From: Calliopsis andreniformis
Lineage: Eukaryota > Arthropoda > Insecta > Hymenoptera > Andrenidae
Assembly (NCBI RefSeq): GCF_051401765.1
Contig: NW_027480482.1
Span: 2,232,001 to 2,296,000 of the forward strand
Direction: 5' to 3'
Length of the DNA stretch: 64,000 nt
The notes beneath the pieces are model-generated. The model was not told the DNA's origin. It saw only the letters and a program-made list of their open reading frames with translations, and made no database searches. The position numbers were made by a program, and so were the translations under genes. Positions 22,541-36,219 of the stretch are shown here, piece after piece. The number at the start of each line of letters is the position of its first letter. Position 1 is the stretch's first letter.

Positions 22541-25500
22541 AACAATCAGTTTTCAATCCTCAATCCTCAATAGAATATCATCAATTCACACCTTTCAGTA
22601 CTCAATATTCAACCTGCAATCTTCAAATCTCTGTCCACAAACATCAATTCTCATCACTCAGCCCTCAACACTCAGTCCCCAATCCTCAATCTTCAATCCT
22701 CAATCATCAATTCTCAATCCTCAGCTCTCAATCTTTAATCCACAATACTCAATCTGCAGTCCTCAATCCTCAATCCTCAATCCTCAATTCTCAATCCTCA
22801 ATCCTCAGTCCTCAGTCCTCAAACCTCAATCCTCAACCCTCAGCCCTCATCCTCAATCCTCAATCCTCAATCCTCAATCCTCAACCTTCAATCCTCAGTA
22901 CTCAACCTTCAATCCTCGATCCTCAGTCCTCAAACCTCAATTCTGAAGCCTCAATCCTGAATCCTCAATCTTCGGCCCTCAGTCCTCAACGATCAGTTGT
23001 CAATCCTCAATCCTCAATAGAATATCCTCAATTCACAGTTTTCAATTCATAATACTCAATCTGCAATCTTCAAACCTCTATCCACAGACAACAATTCCCA
23101 TTACTCGTCCCTTAACACTCAGTCCTCAATGTTCAATCCTCAATCCTCAATACTCAATCGTCAATCTTCAATCCTCTATACTCAATCTTCGATCCTCAAT
23201 CCTCAATCCTCAATCCTCAATCCTCATTCTTCAATCCTCAATACCCAACCCTCAATCTTCAATCCTCTATCCTCAATCCTCAATCCTCAACCCTCAGCCC
23301 TCATCCTCAATCCTCAATCCTCAATCTTCAATCCTCAGTCCTCGATCTTCAATCCTCAATCCTCAATCCCCAATTCTCAATCCTCAATCCTCAATCCTCA
23401 GACCTCAAACCTCAATCCTCAGTCCTAAAACCACAATCCTGAATCCTCAATCCTGAATCCTCAATCTTCAGCACTCAGTCCTCAACAATCAGTTGTCAAT
23501 CCTCAATCCTCAATAGAATATCCTCAGTTCAGAGTTTTCAATACGCAATACTCAGTCTGCAATCTTCAAATCTCTATCCACAAACATCAATTCTCATCAC
23601 TCAACCCTCAACACTCAGTCCCCAATCCTCAATCTTCAATCCTCAATCTTCAATCCTCAATCATCAATCCCCAATCCTAAATTCTCAATCTTTAATCCCC
23701 AATACTCAATCTTCAATCCTCAATCCTCAATCCTCCATCCTCAATTCTCAATCCTCAATCCTCAGTCCTCAGTCCTCAATCCTCAATCCACAATCCTCAG
23801 TCCTCACCCCTCACTCCTGAATTCTCAATCCTGAATCCTCAATCTTCAGACCTCAGACCTCAACAATCAGTTGTCAATCATCAATCCTCAACAGAATATC
23901 ACTAATTCACAGCTTTCAATACTCAATACTCAATCTGCACTCTGCAAATCTCTATCCACAAACATCAATACTCATCACTCAACACTCAACACTCAGTCCC
24001 CAATCCTCAATCTTCAATACTCAATCCTCAATCCTCAATCCTCAATCCTCAATCCTCATTCTTCAATCCTCAGTACCAAATCCTCAATCTTCAATCCTCA
24101 ATCCTCAATCCTCAATCCTCAATCCTCAATTCTCATTTTTCAATCCTCAATACCCAATCCTCAATCTTCAATCCTCAATCCTGAAACCTCAATTCTCAAT
24201 CCTCAATCCTCAGGCCTCAGTCCTCAAACCTCAATCCTCAACCCACAGCCCTCATCGTCAATCCTCAATCCTCAATCTTCAATCCTCAGTCCCCAATCCT
24301 CAATCTTCAATCCTCAATACTCAATCCTTAATCCTCAATCCTCAATCCTCAATCATCATTCTTCAATCCTCAATACCCAATACTCAATCTTCAATCCACA
24401 ATCCTCAATCCTCAATTCTCAATCCTCAATTCTCAATCCTCAGTCCTCGAACCTCAATACTCAATCCTCAATCCTCAATGCTCAATCTTCAATCTTCAAT
24501 ACTCAATCTTCAATCCTCATACCTCAGTCCTCAAACCTCAATTCTGAATCCTCAATCCTGAACCCTCAGTCCTCAACAATCAGTTGTCAATCCTCAATAC
24601 TCAATAGAATCTCCTCAATTCACAGCTTTCACTACGCAGTACTCAATCTGCAATCTTCAAACCTCTATCCACAAACATCTATTCTCATCACTCAACCCTC
24701 AACACTCAGTCCTCAATGTTCAATACTCAATCCTCATTCCTCAATCCTCAACCGTCAACCTTCAATCCTCAATACTCAATCTTCAATCCTCAATCCTCAA
24801 TCCTCAATCCTCAATCCTCATTCTTCAATCCTCAGTACCCAATCCTCAATCTTCAATCCTCAATCCTCACTCCTCAATCCTCAATCCTCAATCCTCAATA
24901 CTCAACCATCAATCCTCAATTCTCAATACTCAATAGAGTATCCTGAATTCTCAGGATTCTATACTCAATCCTCAATCCTTAACCCTGAGCCCTCATTCAC
25001 AATCCTCAATCCTCAATCTTCAATCCTCAATTCTCAATCCTCAATCCTCAGCCCTCAGTCCTCAAACCTCAATCCTCAACCCTCAGCCCTCATCGTCAAT
25101 CTTGAATCCTCAATCCTCAATCCTCAATCCCCAATACTCAATCTTCAATCCTCAATACTCTTTCTTCAATCCTCAATCCTCAATCCTCAATCCTCAATCC
25201 TCAATCCTCAATCCTCATTCCTCAATCCTCAATCCTCAGTCTTCAATTCTCAATACTCAATCTTCAATCCTCAATACTCTTTCTTCAATCCTCAATCCTC
25301 AATCCTCAATCCTCAATCCTCAATCCTCAATCCTCAATCCTCAATCCTCAATCCTCAATCCTCAATCCTCAATCCTCAGTCTTCATTCCTCAATACTCCA
25401 TCCTCAATCTTCAATCCTCAACACTCAATCCTCAATCCTCAATCTTCAATCATCAATATACAATCTGCAGTCCTCAATCCTCAATCCTCAATCCTCAATC

Positions 25501-26555
25501 CTCAATCCTCAATCCTTAACGTTCAATCCGCGATACCCAATCCTCAATCTTCAATCCTCAATCCTCAGTCATCAATCCGCAAACCTCAATCCTCAATCCT
25601 CAATCCTCAATCCTCAATCCTCTATTCGCAATACTCAATCCTCAATCCTCAGACCTCAAACATCAATACTCAACCCTCAGTCCTCGTCCTCAATCCACAA
25701 CACTCAATCCTCAATCCTCAATATTCAATCATCAATATACAATCTTCAGTCCTCAATCTTCGATCCTCAGTCCTCAATCCTCAATCCTCAATCCTCAATC
25801 CTCAATCGTCAGTCTTCAATCCTCAATACTCAATCTTGAATCCTCAATCCTCAACTCTCAATCCTTAATCCTCATTCTTCAATTCTTTATACCCAATCCT
25901 CAATCTTCAATCCTCAATCCTCAATCCTCAATTCTCAATCCTCGATCCTCAGTCCTCAGTCCTCAAACCTCAATCCTCAACACTCAGCCCTCATCCTCAA
26001 TCCTCAATCCTCAGTCTTCAATCCTCAATCCTCAATCCTCAATCCTCAATCCTCAATCCTCAGTCTTCAATCCTCAATACTCCATCCTCAATCTTCAATC
26101 CTCAACCCTCAATCCTCAATTCTCAATCCTCAATCCTCAATCCTCAGACCTCAAACATAAATACTCAACCCTCAGTCCTCAACCATCAATCCTCAATCTT
26201 CAATACTCAATCCTCAATCCTCAATCCTCAATCCTCAATCCTCATTCTTCAATCCTCAATACCCAATCCTCAATCTTCAATCCTCAATCCTCAATCCTCA
26301 ATTCTCAATCCTCAATCCTCAATCCTCAGTCCTCGAACCTCTATTCTGAATCCGCTTTCCTGAATCCTCAATCTTCAGCCCTCAGTAATCAACAATCAGT
26401 TGTCAATCCTCAATCCTCAATAGAATAGCCTCAATTCAGAGTTTTCAATACTCAATACTCAATCTGCAATCTTCAAACCTCTATCCACAATCATCAATCC
26501 TCATCACTCAACCCTCAACACTCAGTCCTCAATGCTCAATCCTCAATCCTCAATT
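22541..26555. repeat. Mosaic satellite segment before the large tandem pair
   Basis: Opens with a third copy of the sequence found at window position 1 and at 14122 and 17298 (landmark at 22902). The part 23.75-24.4 kb repeats 1.62-2.4 kb. The part 24.6-25.3 kb repeats 8.75-9.35 and 12.74-13.4 kb (landmark 12875 recurs at 24716). From 25.4 kb onward come the first CGCG-bearing unit (25528) and modules typical of the next region, so two families are joined here. Module A is near 22542, 22988, 23483, 23861, 24577 and 26389; module B at about 24933-24962. No gene seen. Confidence 0.75.
25284..25377. repeat. Near-perfect 7-mer run (about 13 units)
   Basis: Uninterrupted TCAATCC units over about 94 bp, directly after the pyrimidine-rich motif CTCTTTCTTC. 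Runs of this purity are rare in the window and suggest recent local expansion by slippage. Confidence 0.85.
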
Positions 26556-28785
26556 CTCAATCTTCAATCCTCAATACTGAATCTACAATCCTCAATCCTC
26601 AATCCTCAATACTCAATCCTCAATGCTCAATCTTCAACACTCAGTCCCCAATCCTCAATCTTCAATCCTCAATACTCAATCCTGAATCCTCAGTCCTCAA
26701 TCCTCAATCCTCAATCCTGAATGCTCAATCTTCAATCCTCAATCCTCAATCCTCAATCCTCAATCCTCAATCCTCAATCATCAATCCTCAATCTTCAATA
26801 CTCAATCCTCAATCCTCAATACTCAATCCTCAATACTCAACCATCAATCCTCAGTTCTCAATACACAATAGAATATCCTGAATTCTCAGGATTATATATT
26901 CAATCCTCAATCCTCAGCCCTGAGCCCACATTCACAATCCTCAATCCTCAATCCTCAATCCTCAATTCTCAATCCTCAATCCTCAGTCCTCAGTCCTCAA
27001 ACCTCAATCCTCAACCCTCAGCCCTCGTCCTCAATCTTCAATCCTCAATCCTCAATCCCCAATCCTCAATCTTCATTCCTCAATACTCTTTCTTCAATCC
27101 TCAATACTGAATCTTCAACCCTCAATCCTCAATCCTCAATACTCAATCCTCAATCCTCAATCTTCAACACTCAGTCCCCAATCCTCAATTTTCAATCCTC
27201 AATACTCAATCCTCAATCCTCAATCCTCAATCCTCAATCCTCAATCCTGAATGCTCAATCTTCAATCCTCAATCCTCAATCCTCAATCCGCAATCCTCAG
27301 CCCTCAGACCTCAAACCTCAATCCTCAACCCTCAGCCCTCCTCCTCAAACTTCTATCCTCAATCCTCAATCCTCAATCCTCAATCCTCAATATTCAATCC
27401 TCAATACTCAATCTTCAATCCTCAATCCTCAATTCTAAATCCTCAATCCTCAATCCTCAATCGTCAGTCTTCAATCCTCAATACTCAATCTTCAATCCTC
27501 AATCCTCAATCTTCAATCCTCAACACTCAATCCTCAATCCCCAATCCTCAACCTTCAATCCTCAATACTCTTTCTTCAATCCTCAATCCTCAATCCGCAA
27601 GCCTCAATCCTCATTATTCAATCCTCAACACCCAATCCTCAATCTTCAGTCCTCAATCATCAATCCTCAATTCTCAATCCTCATTCCTCAATCCTCAGTC
27701 CTCGAACCTCAATTCTGAATCCTCATTCCTGAATCCTCAATCTTCAGCCCTCAGTCATCAACAATCAGTTGTCAATCCTCAATCCTCAATAGAATATCCT
27801 CAATTCACAGTTTTCAGTTCTCAATACTCAATCTGCAATCTTCAAACCTCTATCCACAATCATCAATTCTCATCACTCAACCCTCAACACTCTGTCCTCA
27901 ATGCTCAATCCCCAATCCTCAATTCTCAATCTTCAATCCTCAATACTGAATCTTCAATCCTCAATCCTCAATCCTCAATACTCAATCCTCAATCCTCAAT
28001 CTTCAACACTCAGTCCCCAATCCTCAATCTTCAATCCTCAATACTCAATACTCAATCCTCAATCCTCAATCCTCAATCCTCAATCCTGAATGCTCAATCT
28101 TCAATCCTCAATCCTCAATCCTCAATCCTCAATCTTCGATCCTCAATACTCAATCTTCAATCGTCAACCCTCAATCTTCAATCCTCAATACTCAACCTTC
28201 AATACTCAATCCTCAATCCTCAATCCTCAATACACAATCCTCAATCTTCTATCCTCAATACTCAATCCTCAATTTACAATCCTCAATCCTCAATCCTCAG
28301 ACCTCAAACATCAATACTCAACCGTCAGTCCTCGTCCTCAATCCACAACCCTGAATCCCCAACCCTCAACCATCGATCCTCAATACTCAACCATCAATCC
28401 TCAATTCTCAATATTCAATAGAATATACTGAACTCTGATGGTTCAATTCTCAATCCACAATATTCAATAATCAAACCTCAATCCTCAAACATCAATTCTC
28501 AACACTCAATCCCCAACACTCAGTCCTCTCTCTTCAATCCTCCATCCACAACCCTCAATCCTCAAGCGTCAATCCTCAATCCTCAATCCTCAATCTTCAA
28601 TCCTCAATCCTCAATCCTCAATTCTCAATACTCAATCCTCAATCCTCATACCTCAAACACCAATACTCAACCCTCAGTCCTCGTCCTCAATCCACAACAC
28701 TCAATCCTCAATCCTCAATCTTCAATCATCAGTATACAATCTTCTGTCCTCAATCCTCGATCCTTAATCCTCAATCCTCAATCCT

Positions 28786-28820
28786 CAATGTTCAATCCGC
28801 GATACCCAATCCTCAATCTT
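28786..28820 (+). repeat. CGCG-bearing module (type copy)
   Basis: The string GTTCAATCCGCGATACCC holds CGCG in an array that otherwise has few CpG sites. It was read near 25528, 28797, 29509, 30172, 30759, 31031, 32901, 34691, 35215, 35487, 40470, 41182, 41852, 42564, 43234, 43821, 44092, 45964, 47754, 48278 and 48550. Variants with GTG are near 31700 and 44764. It is confined to about 25.5-48.6 kb and marks a subfamily with spacings of about 270 to 710 bp within clusters. Confidence 0.85.
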
Positions 28821-31274
28821 CAATCCTCAATCCTCAATCATCAATCCTCAATCCTCAATCCTCAATCCTCAATCCTCAATCCTCAGTCCTCAAACCTCAA
28901 TCCTCAATCTTCAATCCTCAATACTCAATCTTCTATCCTCAGTCCTCAATCCTCTATCCTCAATCCTCAATCCTCAATCGTCAGTATTCAATCCTCAATA
29001 CTCAATCTTCAATCCTCAATCCTCAATCCTCAATCCTCAATCCTCATTCTTCAATCCTCTATACCCAATCCTCAATCTTCAATCCTCAATCCTCAAACCT
29101 CAATTCTCAATCCTCGATCCTCAGTCCTTAGTCCTCAAACCTCAATCCTCAACATTCAGCCCTCATCCTCAATCCTCAATCCTCAATCTTCAATCCTCAA
29201 TCCTCAATCCTCAATCCTCAATCCTCAATCCTCAGTCTTCAATCCTCAATCCTCAATCACCAATCCTCAACCCTCAATCTTCAATCCTCAATACTCAATC
29301 CTCAATCTTCAATCCTCAATCCTCAGTCCTCAATTCTCAATACTCAATCCTCAATCCTCATACCTCAAACACCAATACTCAACCCTCAGTCCTCGTCCTC
29401 AATCCACAGCACTCAATCCTCAATCCTCAATCTTCAATCATCAATATACAATCTTCAGTCCTCAATCCTCGATCCTAAATCCTCAATCCTCAATCCTCAA
29501 TGTTCAATCCGCGATACCCAATCCTCAATCTTCAATCCTCAATCCCCAATCATCAATCCTCAATCCTCAATCCTCAATCCTCAATCCTCAGTCCTCAAAC
29601 CTCAATCCTCAATCTTCAATCCTCAATACTCTATCTTCAATCCTCAGACCTCAATCCTCAATCCTCAATCCTCAATCCTCAATCGTCAGTCTTCAATCCT
29701 CAATACTCAATCATCAATCCTCAATCCTCAATCCTCAATCCTCAATCCTCATTCTTCAATCCTCTATACCCAATCCTCAATCTTCAATCCTCAATCCTCA
29801 ATCCTCAATTCTCAATCCTCGATCCTCAGTCCTTAGTCCTCAAACCTCAATCCTCAACACTCAGCCCTCGTCCTCAATCCTCAATCGTCAGTCTTCAATC
29901 CTTAGTCCTCAATCCTCAATCCTCAATCCTCAATCCTCAGTCTTCAATCCTCAATACTCCATCCTCAATCTTCAATCCTCAACCCTCAATCCTCAATTCT
30001 CAATCCTCAATCCTCAATCCGCAGACCTCAAACATCAATACTCAACCCTCAGTCCTCGTCCTCAGTCCACAACACTCAATCCTCAATCCTCAATATTCAA
30101 TCATCAATATACAATCTTCAGTCATCAATCCTCGATCCTCAATCCTCAATACTCAACCCTCAATGTTCAATCCGCGATACCCAATCCTCAATCTTCAGTC
30201 CTCAGTCCGCAATCATCAATCCTCAATCCTCAATCCTCAATCCTCAATCCTCAATCCTCAGTCATCAAACCTCAATCCTCAATCTTCAATCCTCAATACT
30301 CAATCTTCAATCCTCAGTCCTCAATCCTCAATCCTCAATCCTCAATCCTCAATCATCAGTCTTCAATCCTCAATACTCAATCTTCAATCCTCAATCCTCA
30401 ACTCTCAATCCTTAATCCTCATTCTTCAATTCTTTATACCCAATCCTCAATCTTCAATCCTCAATCCTCAATCCTCAATTCTCAATCCTCGATCCTCAGT
30501 CCTCAGTCCTCAAACCTCAATCCTCAACACTCAGCCCTCATCCTCAATCCTCAATCCTCAGTCTTCAATCCTCAATCCTCAATCCTCAATCCTCAATCCT
30601 CAATCCTCAGTCTTCAATCCTCAATACTCCATCCTCAATATTCAATCCTCAACACTCAATCCTCAATCCTCAATCTTCAATCATCAATATACAATCTTCA
30701 GTCCTCAATCCTCAATCCTCAATCCTCAATCCTCAATCCTCAATCCTTAATGTTCAATCCGCGATACCCAATCCTCAATCTTCTATCCTCAATCCTCAAT
30801 CATCAATCCGCAAACCTCAATCCTCAATCCTCAATCCTCAATCCTCAATCCTCTATTCGCAATACTCAATCCTCAATCCTCAGACCTCAAACATCAATAC
30901 TCAACCCTCAGTCCTCGTCCTCAATCCACAACACTCAATCCTCAATCCTCAATATTCAATCATCAATATACAATCTTCAGTCCTCAATCCTCGATCCTCA
31001 ATCCTCAATACTCAATCCTCAATGTTCAGTCCGCGATACCCAATCCTCAATCTTCAATCCTCAGTCCGCAATCATCAATCGTCAATCCTCAATCCTCAAT
31101 CCTCAATCCTCAATCCTCAGTCATCAAACCTCAATCCTCAATCTTCAATCCTCAATACTCAATCTTCAATCCTCAGTCCTCAATCCTCAATCCTCAATCC
31201 TCAATCCTCAATCGTCAGTCTTCAATCCTCAATACTCAATCTTCAATCCTCAATCCTCAACTCTCAATCCTTAA
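28788..31274 (+). other. Longest open frame (828 codons), judged non-coding
   Basis: An ATG created by the GTTC variant unit opens a frame of 828 codons made only of degenerate ILNPQSS heptads. Other frames are open over the same stretch and read the same heptad (for example 29500-30750). Frames of 665 codons (23871-25868) and 593 codons (42555-44336) are of the same kind. There is no signal peptide, membrane segment, known domain or unique segment, no recognisable promoter or splice structure, and substitutions hit all codon positions. The open state follows from the unit length. A translated product cannot be strictly excluded, but nothing supports one. Confidence 0.85.
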
Positions 31275-32750
31275 TCCTCATTCTTCAATTCTTTATACCC
31301 AATCCTCAATCTTCAATCCTCAATCCTCAATCCTCAATTCTCAATCCTCGATCCTCAGTCCTCAGTCCTCAAACATCAATCCTCAACACTCAGCCCTCAT
31401 CCTCAATCCTCAATCCTCAGTCTTCAATCCTCAATCCTCAATCCTCAATCCTCAATCCTCAATCCTCAGTCTTCAATCCTCAATACTCCATCCTCAATCT
31501 TCAATCCTCACCCTCAATCCTCAATTCTCAATCCTCAATCCTCAATCCTCAGACCTCAAACATAAATACTCAACCCTCAGTCCTCGTCCTCAGTCCACAA
31601 CACTCAATCCTCAATCCTAAATCTTCAATCATCAATATACAATCTTCAGTCCTCAATCCTCAATCCTCAATCCTCAATCCTCAATCCTTAATGTTCAATC
31701 CGTGATACCCAATCCTCAATCTTCAATCCTCAATCCTCAATAATCAATCCTCAAACCTCAATCCTCAATCCTCAATACCCAATCCTCAATTCTCAATCCT
31801 CAATACTCAATCCTCAATATTCAATCGTCATTCTTCAATCCTCAATACTCAATCTTCAATACTCAATCCTCAATCCTCAATCCTCAATCCTCAATTCTCA
31901 ATCCTCGATCCTCAGTCCTCAGTCCTCAATCCTCAATCCTCAATCCTCAGTCCTCAAACCTCAATCCTGAATCCTCAATCCTGAATCCTCAATCTTCAGA
32001 CCTCAGACCTCAACAATCAGTTGTCAATCCTCAATCCTCAATAGAATATCACTAATGCACAGTTTTCAATACTCAATACTCAATCTGCAATCCGCAAATC
32101 TCTATCCACAAACATAAATTCTCATCACTCAACCCTCAACACTCAGTCCCCAATCCTCAATCTTCAATCCTCAATCCTCAATCCTCAATCCTCAATCCTC
32201 AATCTTCAATCCTCAATTCTCTATCTTGAATACCCAATACTCAATCTTCAATACTCAATCCTTAATCCTCAATCCTCAACCCTCAATCCTCAATCCTCAA
32301 TTCTCAATCCTCTATCCTCAGCCCTCAGTCCTCAAACCTCAATCCTCAACCCTCAGCCCTCATCCTCAATCTTCAATCCTCAATCCTCAATCCTCAATCC
32401 CCAATCCTCAATCTTCAATCCTCAATACTCTTTCTTCAATCCTCAATCCTCAATCCTCAATCCTCAATCCTCATTTTTCAATCCTCAATACCCAATCCTC
32501 AATCTTCAATCCTCAATCCTCAATCCTCAATTCTCAATCCTCAATCCTCAATCCTCAGACCTCAAACATCAATACTCAGCCCTCAGTCCTCGTCCTCAAT
32601 CCACAATCCTCAATCCTCTATCCTCAATCTTCTATCATCAATATTCAATCTTCAATCCTCAATCCTCTATTCTCAATCCTCAATCCTCAATCCTAAATGT
32701 TCAATCCTCAATACCCAATCCTCAGTCTTCAATCCTCAATCCTCAATCCT

Positions 32751-32811
32751 CAGACCTCAAACATCAATACTCAACCCTCAGTCCTCGTCCTCAATCGACA
32801 ACACTCAATCC
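32751..32811 (+). repeat. Phase-slip module with the 6-mer TCGTCC (example)
   Basis: Consecutive units are TCAAACA, TCAATAC, TCAACCC, TCAGTCC, TCGTCC, TCAATCG. TCGTCC (32785-32790) is one base short, so the 7-bp register moves by one here. The same slip recurs wherever the ACATCAATACTCAACCCTC string occurs, for example near 1060, 17755, 28330, 30055, 40000, 47635 and 62755. A sister slip is TCATCC or TCATCG after TCAGCCC. Confidence 0.75.
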
Positions 32812-35800
32812 TCAATCCTCAATCTTCAATCATCAATATACAATCTTCAGTCCTCAATCCTTAATCCTCAATCCTCAATCCTCAATCCTCAATGTTCAAT
32901 CCGCGATACCCAATCCTCAATCTCCATTCCTCAATCCTCAATCATCAATCCTCAATCCTCAATCCTCAATCCTCAATCCTCAATCCACAGTCCTCAAACC
33001 TCAATCCTCTATCTTCAATCCTAAATACTCAATCTTCAATCCTCAATCCTTAATTCTCAATTCTCAATCCTCAATCCTCGATCGTCAGTCTTCAATCCTC
33101 AATACTCAATCTTCAATCCTCAATCCTCAATCGTCAGTCTTCAACCCTCAATACTCAATCTTCAATCCTCAACACTCAATCCTCAATCCTCAATCCTCAA
33201 TCCTCATTCTTCAATCCTCCATACCCAATCCACAATCTTCAATCCTCAATCCTCAATCCTCAATCCTCAATTCTCGATCCTCAATCCTCAGCCCTCCGTC
33301 CTCAAACCTCAATCCTCAAAAGTCAGCCCTCATTCTCAATCCTCAATCCTCAATCCGCAATCCTCAATCTTCAATCTTCAATACTCAATCTTCAATCCTC
33401 AATCCTCAGTCCTCAAACCTCAATTCTGAATCCTCAATCCTGAATCCTCAATCTTCGGCCCTCAGTCCTCTACAATCAGTTGTCAATCCTCAATTCTCAG
33501 TAGAATATCCTCAATTCACAGTTTTCAATACTCAATACTCAATCTGCAGTCTTCAAACCTCTATCCACAAACAACAATTCCCGTTACTCAACCCTCATCA
33601 CTCAGTCGTCAATGTTCAATCCTCAAGCCTCAAGCCTCAATCCTCAATCCTCAATCGTCAATCTTCAATCCTCAATACTCAATCTTCGATTCTCAATCCT
33701 CAATACTCAATCCTCAATCCTCATTCTTCAATCCTCAATACCCAATCCTCAATCTTCAATCCTCCATCCTCAATCCTCAATCCTCAATCCACAATCCTCA
33801 TTCTTCAATCCTCAATACCCAATCCTCAATCTTCAATCCTCAATCCTCAATCCTCAATCTTCAATCTTCAATACTCAATCTCCAATCCTCAATCCTCAGA
33901 CCTCAAACCTCAATTCTGAATCCTCAATTCTGAATCCTCATTCCTGAATCCTCAATCTTCAGCCCTCAGTCATCAACAATCAGTTGTGTATCCTCAATCC
34001 TCAATAGAATATCCTCAATTCACAGTTTTCAATACTCAATACTCAATCTGCAATCTTCAAACCTCTATCCACAATCATCAATTCTCATCACTCAGCCCTC
34101 AACACTCTGTCCTCAATGCTCAATCCTCAATCCTCAATTCTCAATCTTCAATCCTCAATACTGAATCTTCAATCCTCAATCCTCAATCCTCAATACTCAA
34201 TCCTCAATCCTCAATCTTCAACACTCAGTCCCCAATCCTCAATCTTCAATCCTCAATACTCAATACTCAATCCTCAATCCTCAATCCTCAATCCTCAATC
34301 CTGAATGCTCAATCTTCAATCCTCAATCCTCAATCCTCAATCCTCAATCTTCGATCCTCAATACTCAATCCTCAATCGTCAACCCTCAATCTTCAATCCT
34401 CAATCCTCAGTCTTCAATCCTCAATCCTCAATCCTCAATCCTCAATCCTCAATCCTCAGTCTTCAATCCTCAATACTCCATCCTCAATCTTCAATCCTCA
34501 ACCCTCAATCCTCAATTCTCAATCCTCAATCCTCAATCCGCAGACCTCAAACATCAATACTCAACCCTCAGTCCTCGTCCTCAATCCACAACACTCAATC
34601 CTCAATCCTCAATATTCAATCATCAATATACAATCTTCAGTCCTCAATCCTCGATCCTCAATCCTCAATACTCAATCCTCAATGTTCAATCCGCGATACC
34701 CAATCCTCAATCTTCAATCCTCAGTCCGCAATCATCAATCCTCAATCCTCAATCCTCAATCCTCAATCCTCAATCCTCAGTCATCAAACCTCAATCCTCA
34801 ATCTTCAATCCTCAATACTCAATCTTCAATCCTCAGTCCTCAATCCTCAATCCTCAATCCTCAATCCTCAATCGTCAGTCTTCAATCCTCAATACTCAAT
34901 CTTCAATCCTCAATCCTCAACTCTCAATCCTTAATCCTCATTCTTCAATTCTTTATACCCAATCCTCAATCTTCAATCCTCAATCCTCAATCCTCAATTC
35001 TCAATCCTCGATCCTCAGTCCTCAGTCCTCAAACCTCAATCCTCAACACTCAGCCCTCATCCTCAATCCTCAATCCTCAGTCTTCAATCCTCAATCCTCA
35101 ATCCTCAATCCTCAATCCTCAATCCTCAATCTTCAATCATCAATATACAATCTTCAGTCCTCAATCCTCAATCCTCAATCCTCAATCCTCAATCCTCAAT
35201 CCTTAATGTTCAATCCGCGATACCCAATCCTCAATCTTCAATCCTCAATCCTCAATCATCAATCCGCAAACCTCAATCCTCAATCCTCAATCCTCAATCC
35301 TCAATCCTCTATTCGCAATACTCAATCCTCAATCCTCAGACCTCAAACATCAATACTCAACCCTCAGTCCTCGTCCTCAATCCACAACACTCAATCCTCA
35401 ATCCTCAATATTCAATCATCAATATACAATCTTCAGTCCTCAATCCTCGATCCTCAATCCTCAATACTCAATCCTCAATGTTCAATCCGCGATATCCAAT
35501 CCTCAATCTTCAATCCTCAGTCCGCAATCATCAATCCTCAATCCTCAATCCTCAATCCTCAATCCTCAATCCTCAGTCATCAAACCTCAATCCTCAATCT
35601 CCAATCCTCAATACTCAATCTTCAATCCTCAGTCCTCAATCCTCAATCCTCAATCCTCAATCCTCAATCGTCAGTCTTCAATCCTCAATACTCAATCTTC
35701 AATCCTCAATCCTCAACTCTCAATCCTTAATCCTCATTCTTCAATTCTTTATACCCAATCCTCAATCTTCAATCCTCAATCCTCAATCCTCAATTCTCAA

Positions 35801-36124
35801 TCCTCGATCCTCAGTCCTCAGTCCTCAAACCTCAATCCTCAACACTCAGCCCTCATCCTCAATCCTCAATCCTCAGTCTTCAATCCTCAATCCTCAATCC
35901 TCAATCCTCAATCCTCAATCGTCAATCTTCAATCCTCAATACTCAATCTTCGATTCTCAATCCTCAATACTCAATCCTCAATCCTCATTCTTCAATCCTC
36001 AATCCTCAGCCCTCAGTCCTCAAACCTCAGTCCTCAACCCTCAGCCCTCATCCTCAATCTTCAATCCTCAATCCTCAATCCTCAATCCCCAATACTCAAT
36101 CTTCAATCCCCAATACTCTTTCTA

Positions 36125-36219
36125 CAATCCTCAATCCTCAATCCTCAATCCTCAATCCTCAATCCTCAATCCTCAATCCTCAATCCTCAATCCTCAATCC
36201 TCAATCCTCAATCCTCAAT
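36125..36219. repeat. Near-perfect 7-mer run (about 13 units)
   Basis: Uninterrupted TCAATCC units of about 95 bp directly after CTCTTTCTAC. The matching place in the second large copy (about 49190-49280) has one substitution making CAATTCTC. Confidence 0.85.

Noticed and set aside
23871..25868. A 665-codon and other long + strand open frames as a heptad-repeat protein family
   Set aside because: They consist only of the translated 7-mer, overlap each other in different frames with the same heptads, and begin and end at chance ATG and stop variants. No domain, unique segment or expression signal is present.
28788..31274. Similarity of the heptad to the RNA polymerase II tail (YSPTSPS) or to antifreeze and silk repeats
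   Set aside because: Only the period of seven and S/P content agree. Key residues (Y1, S2, S5) are lacking, and the heptad is forced by the DNA unit.
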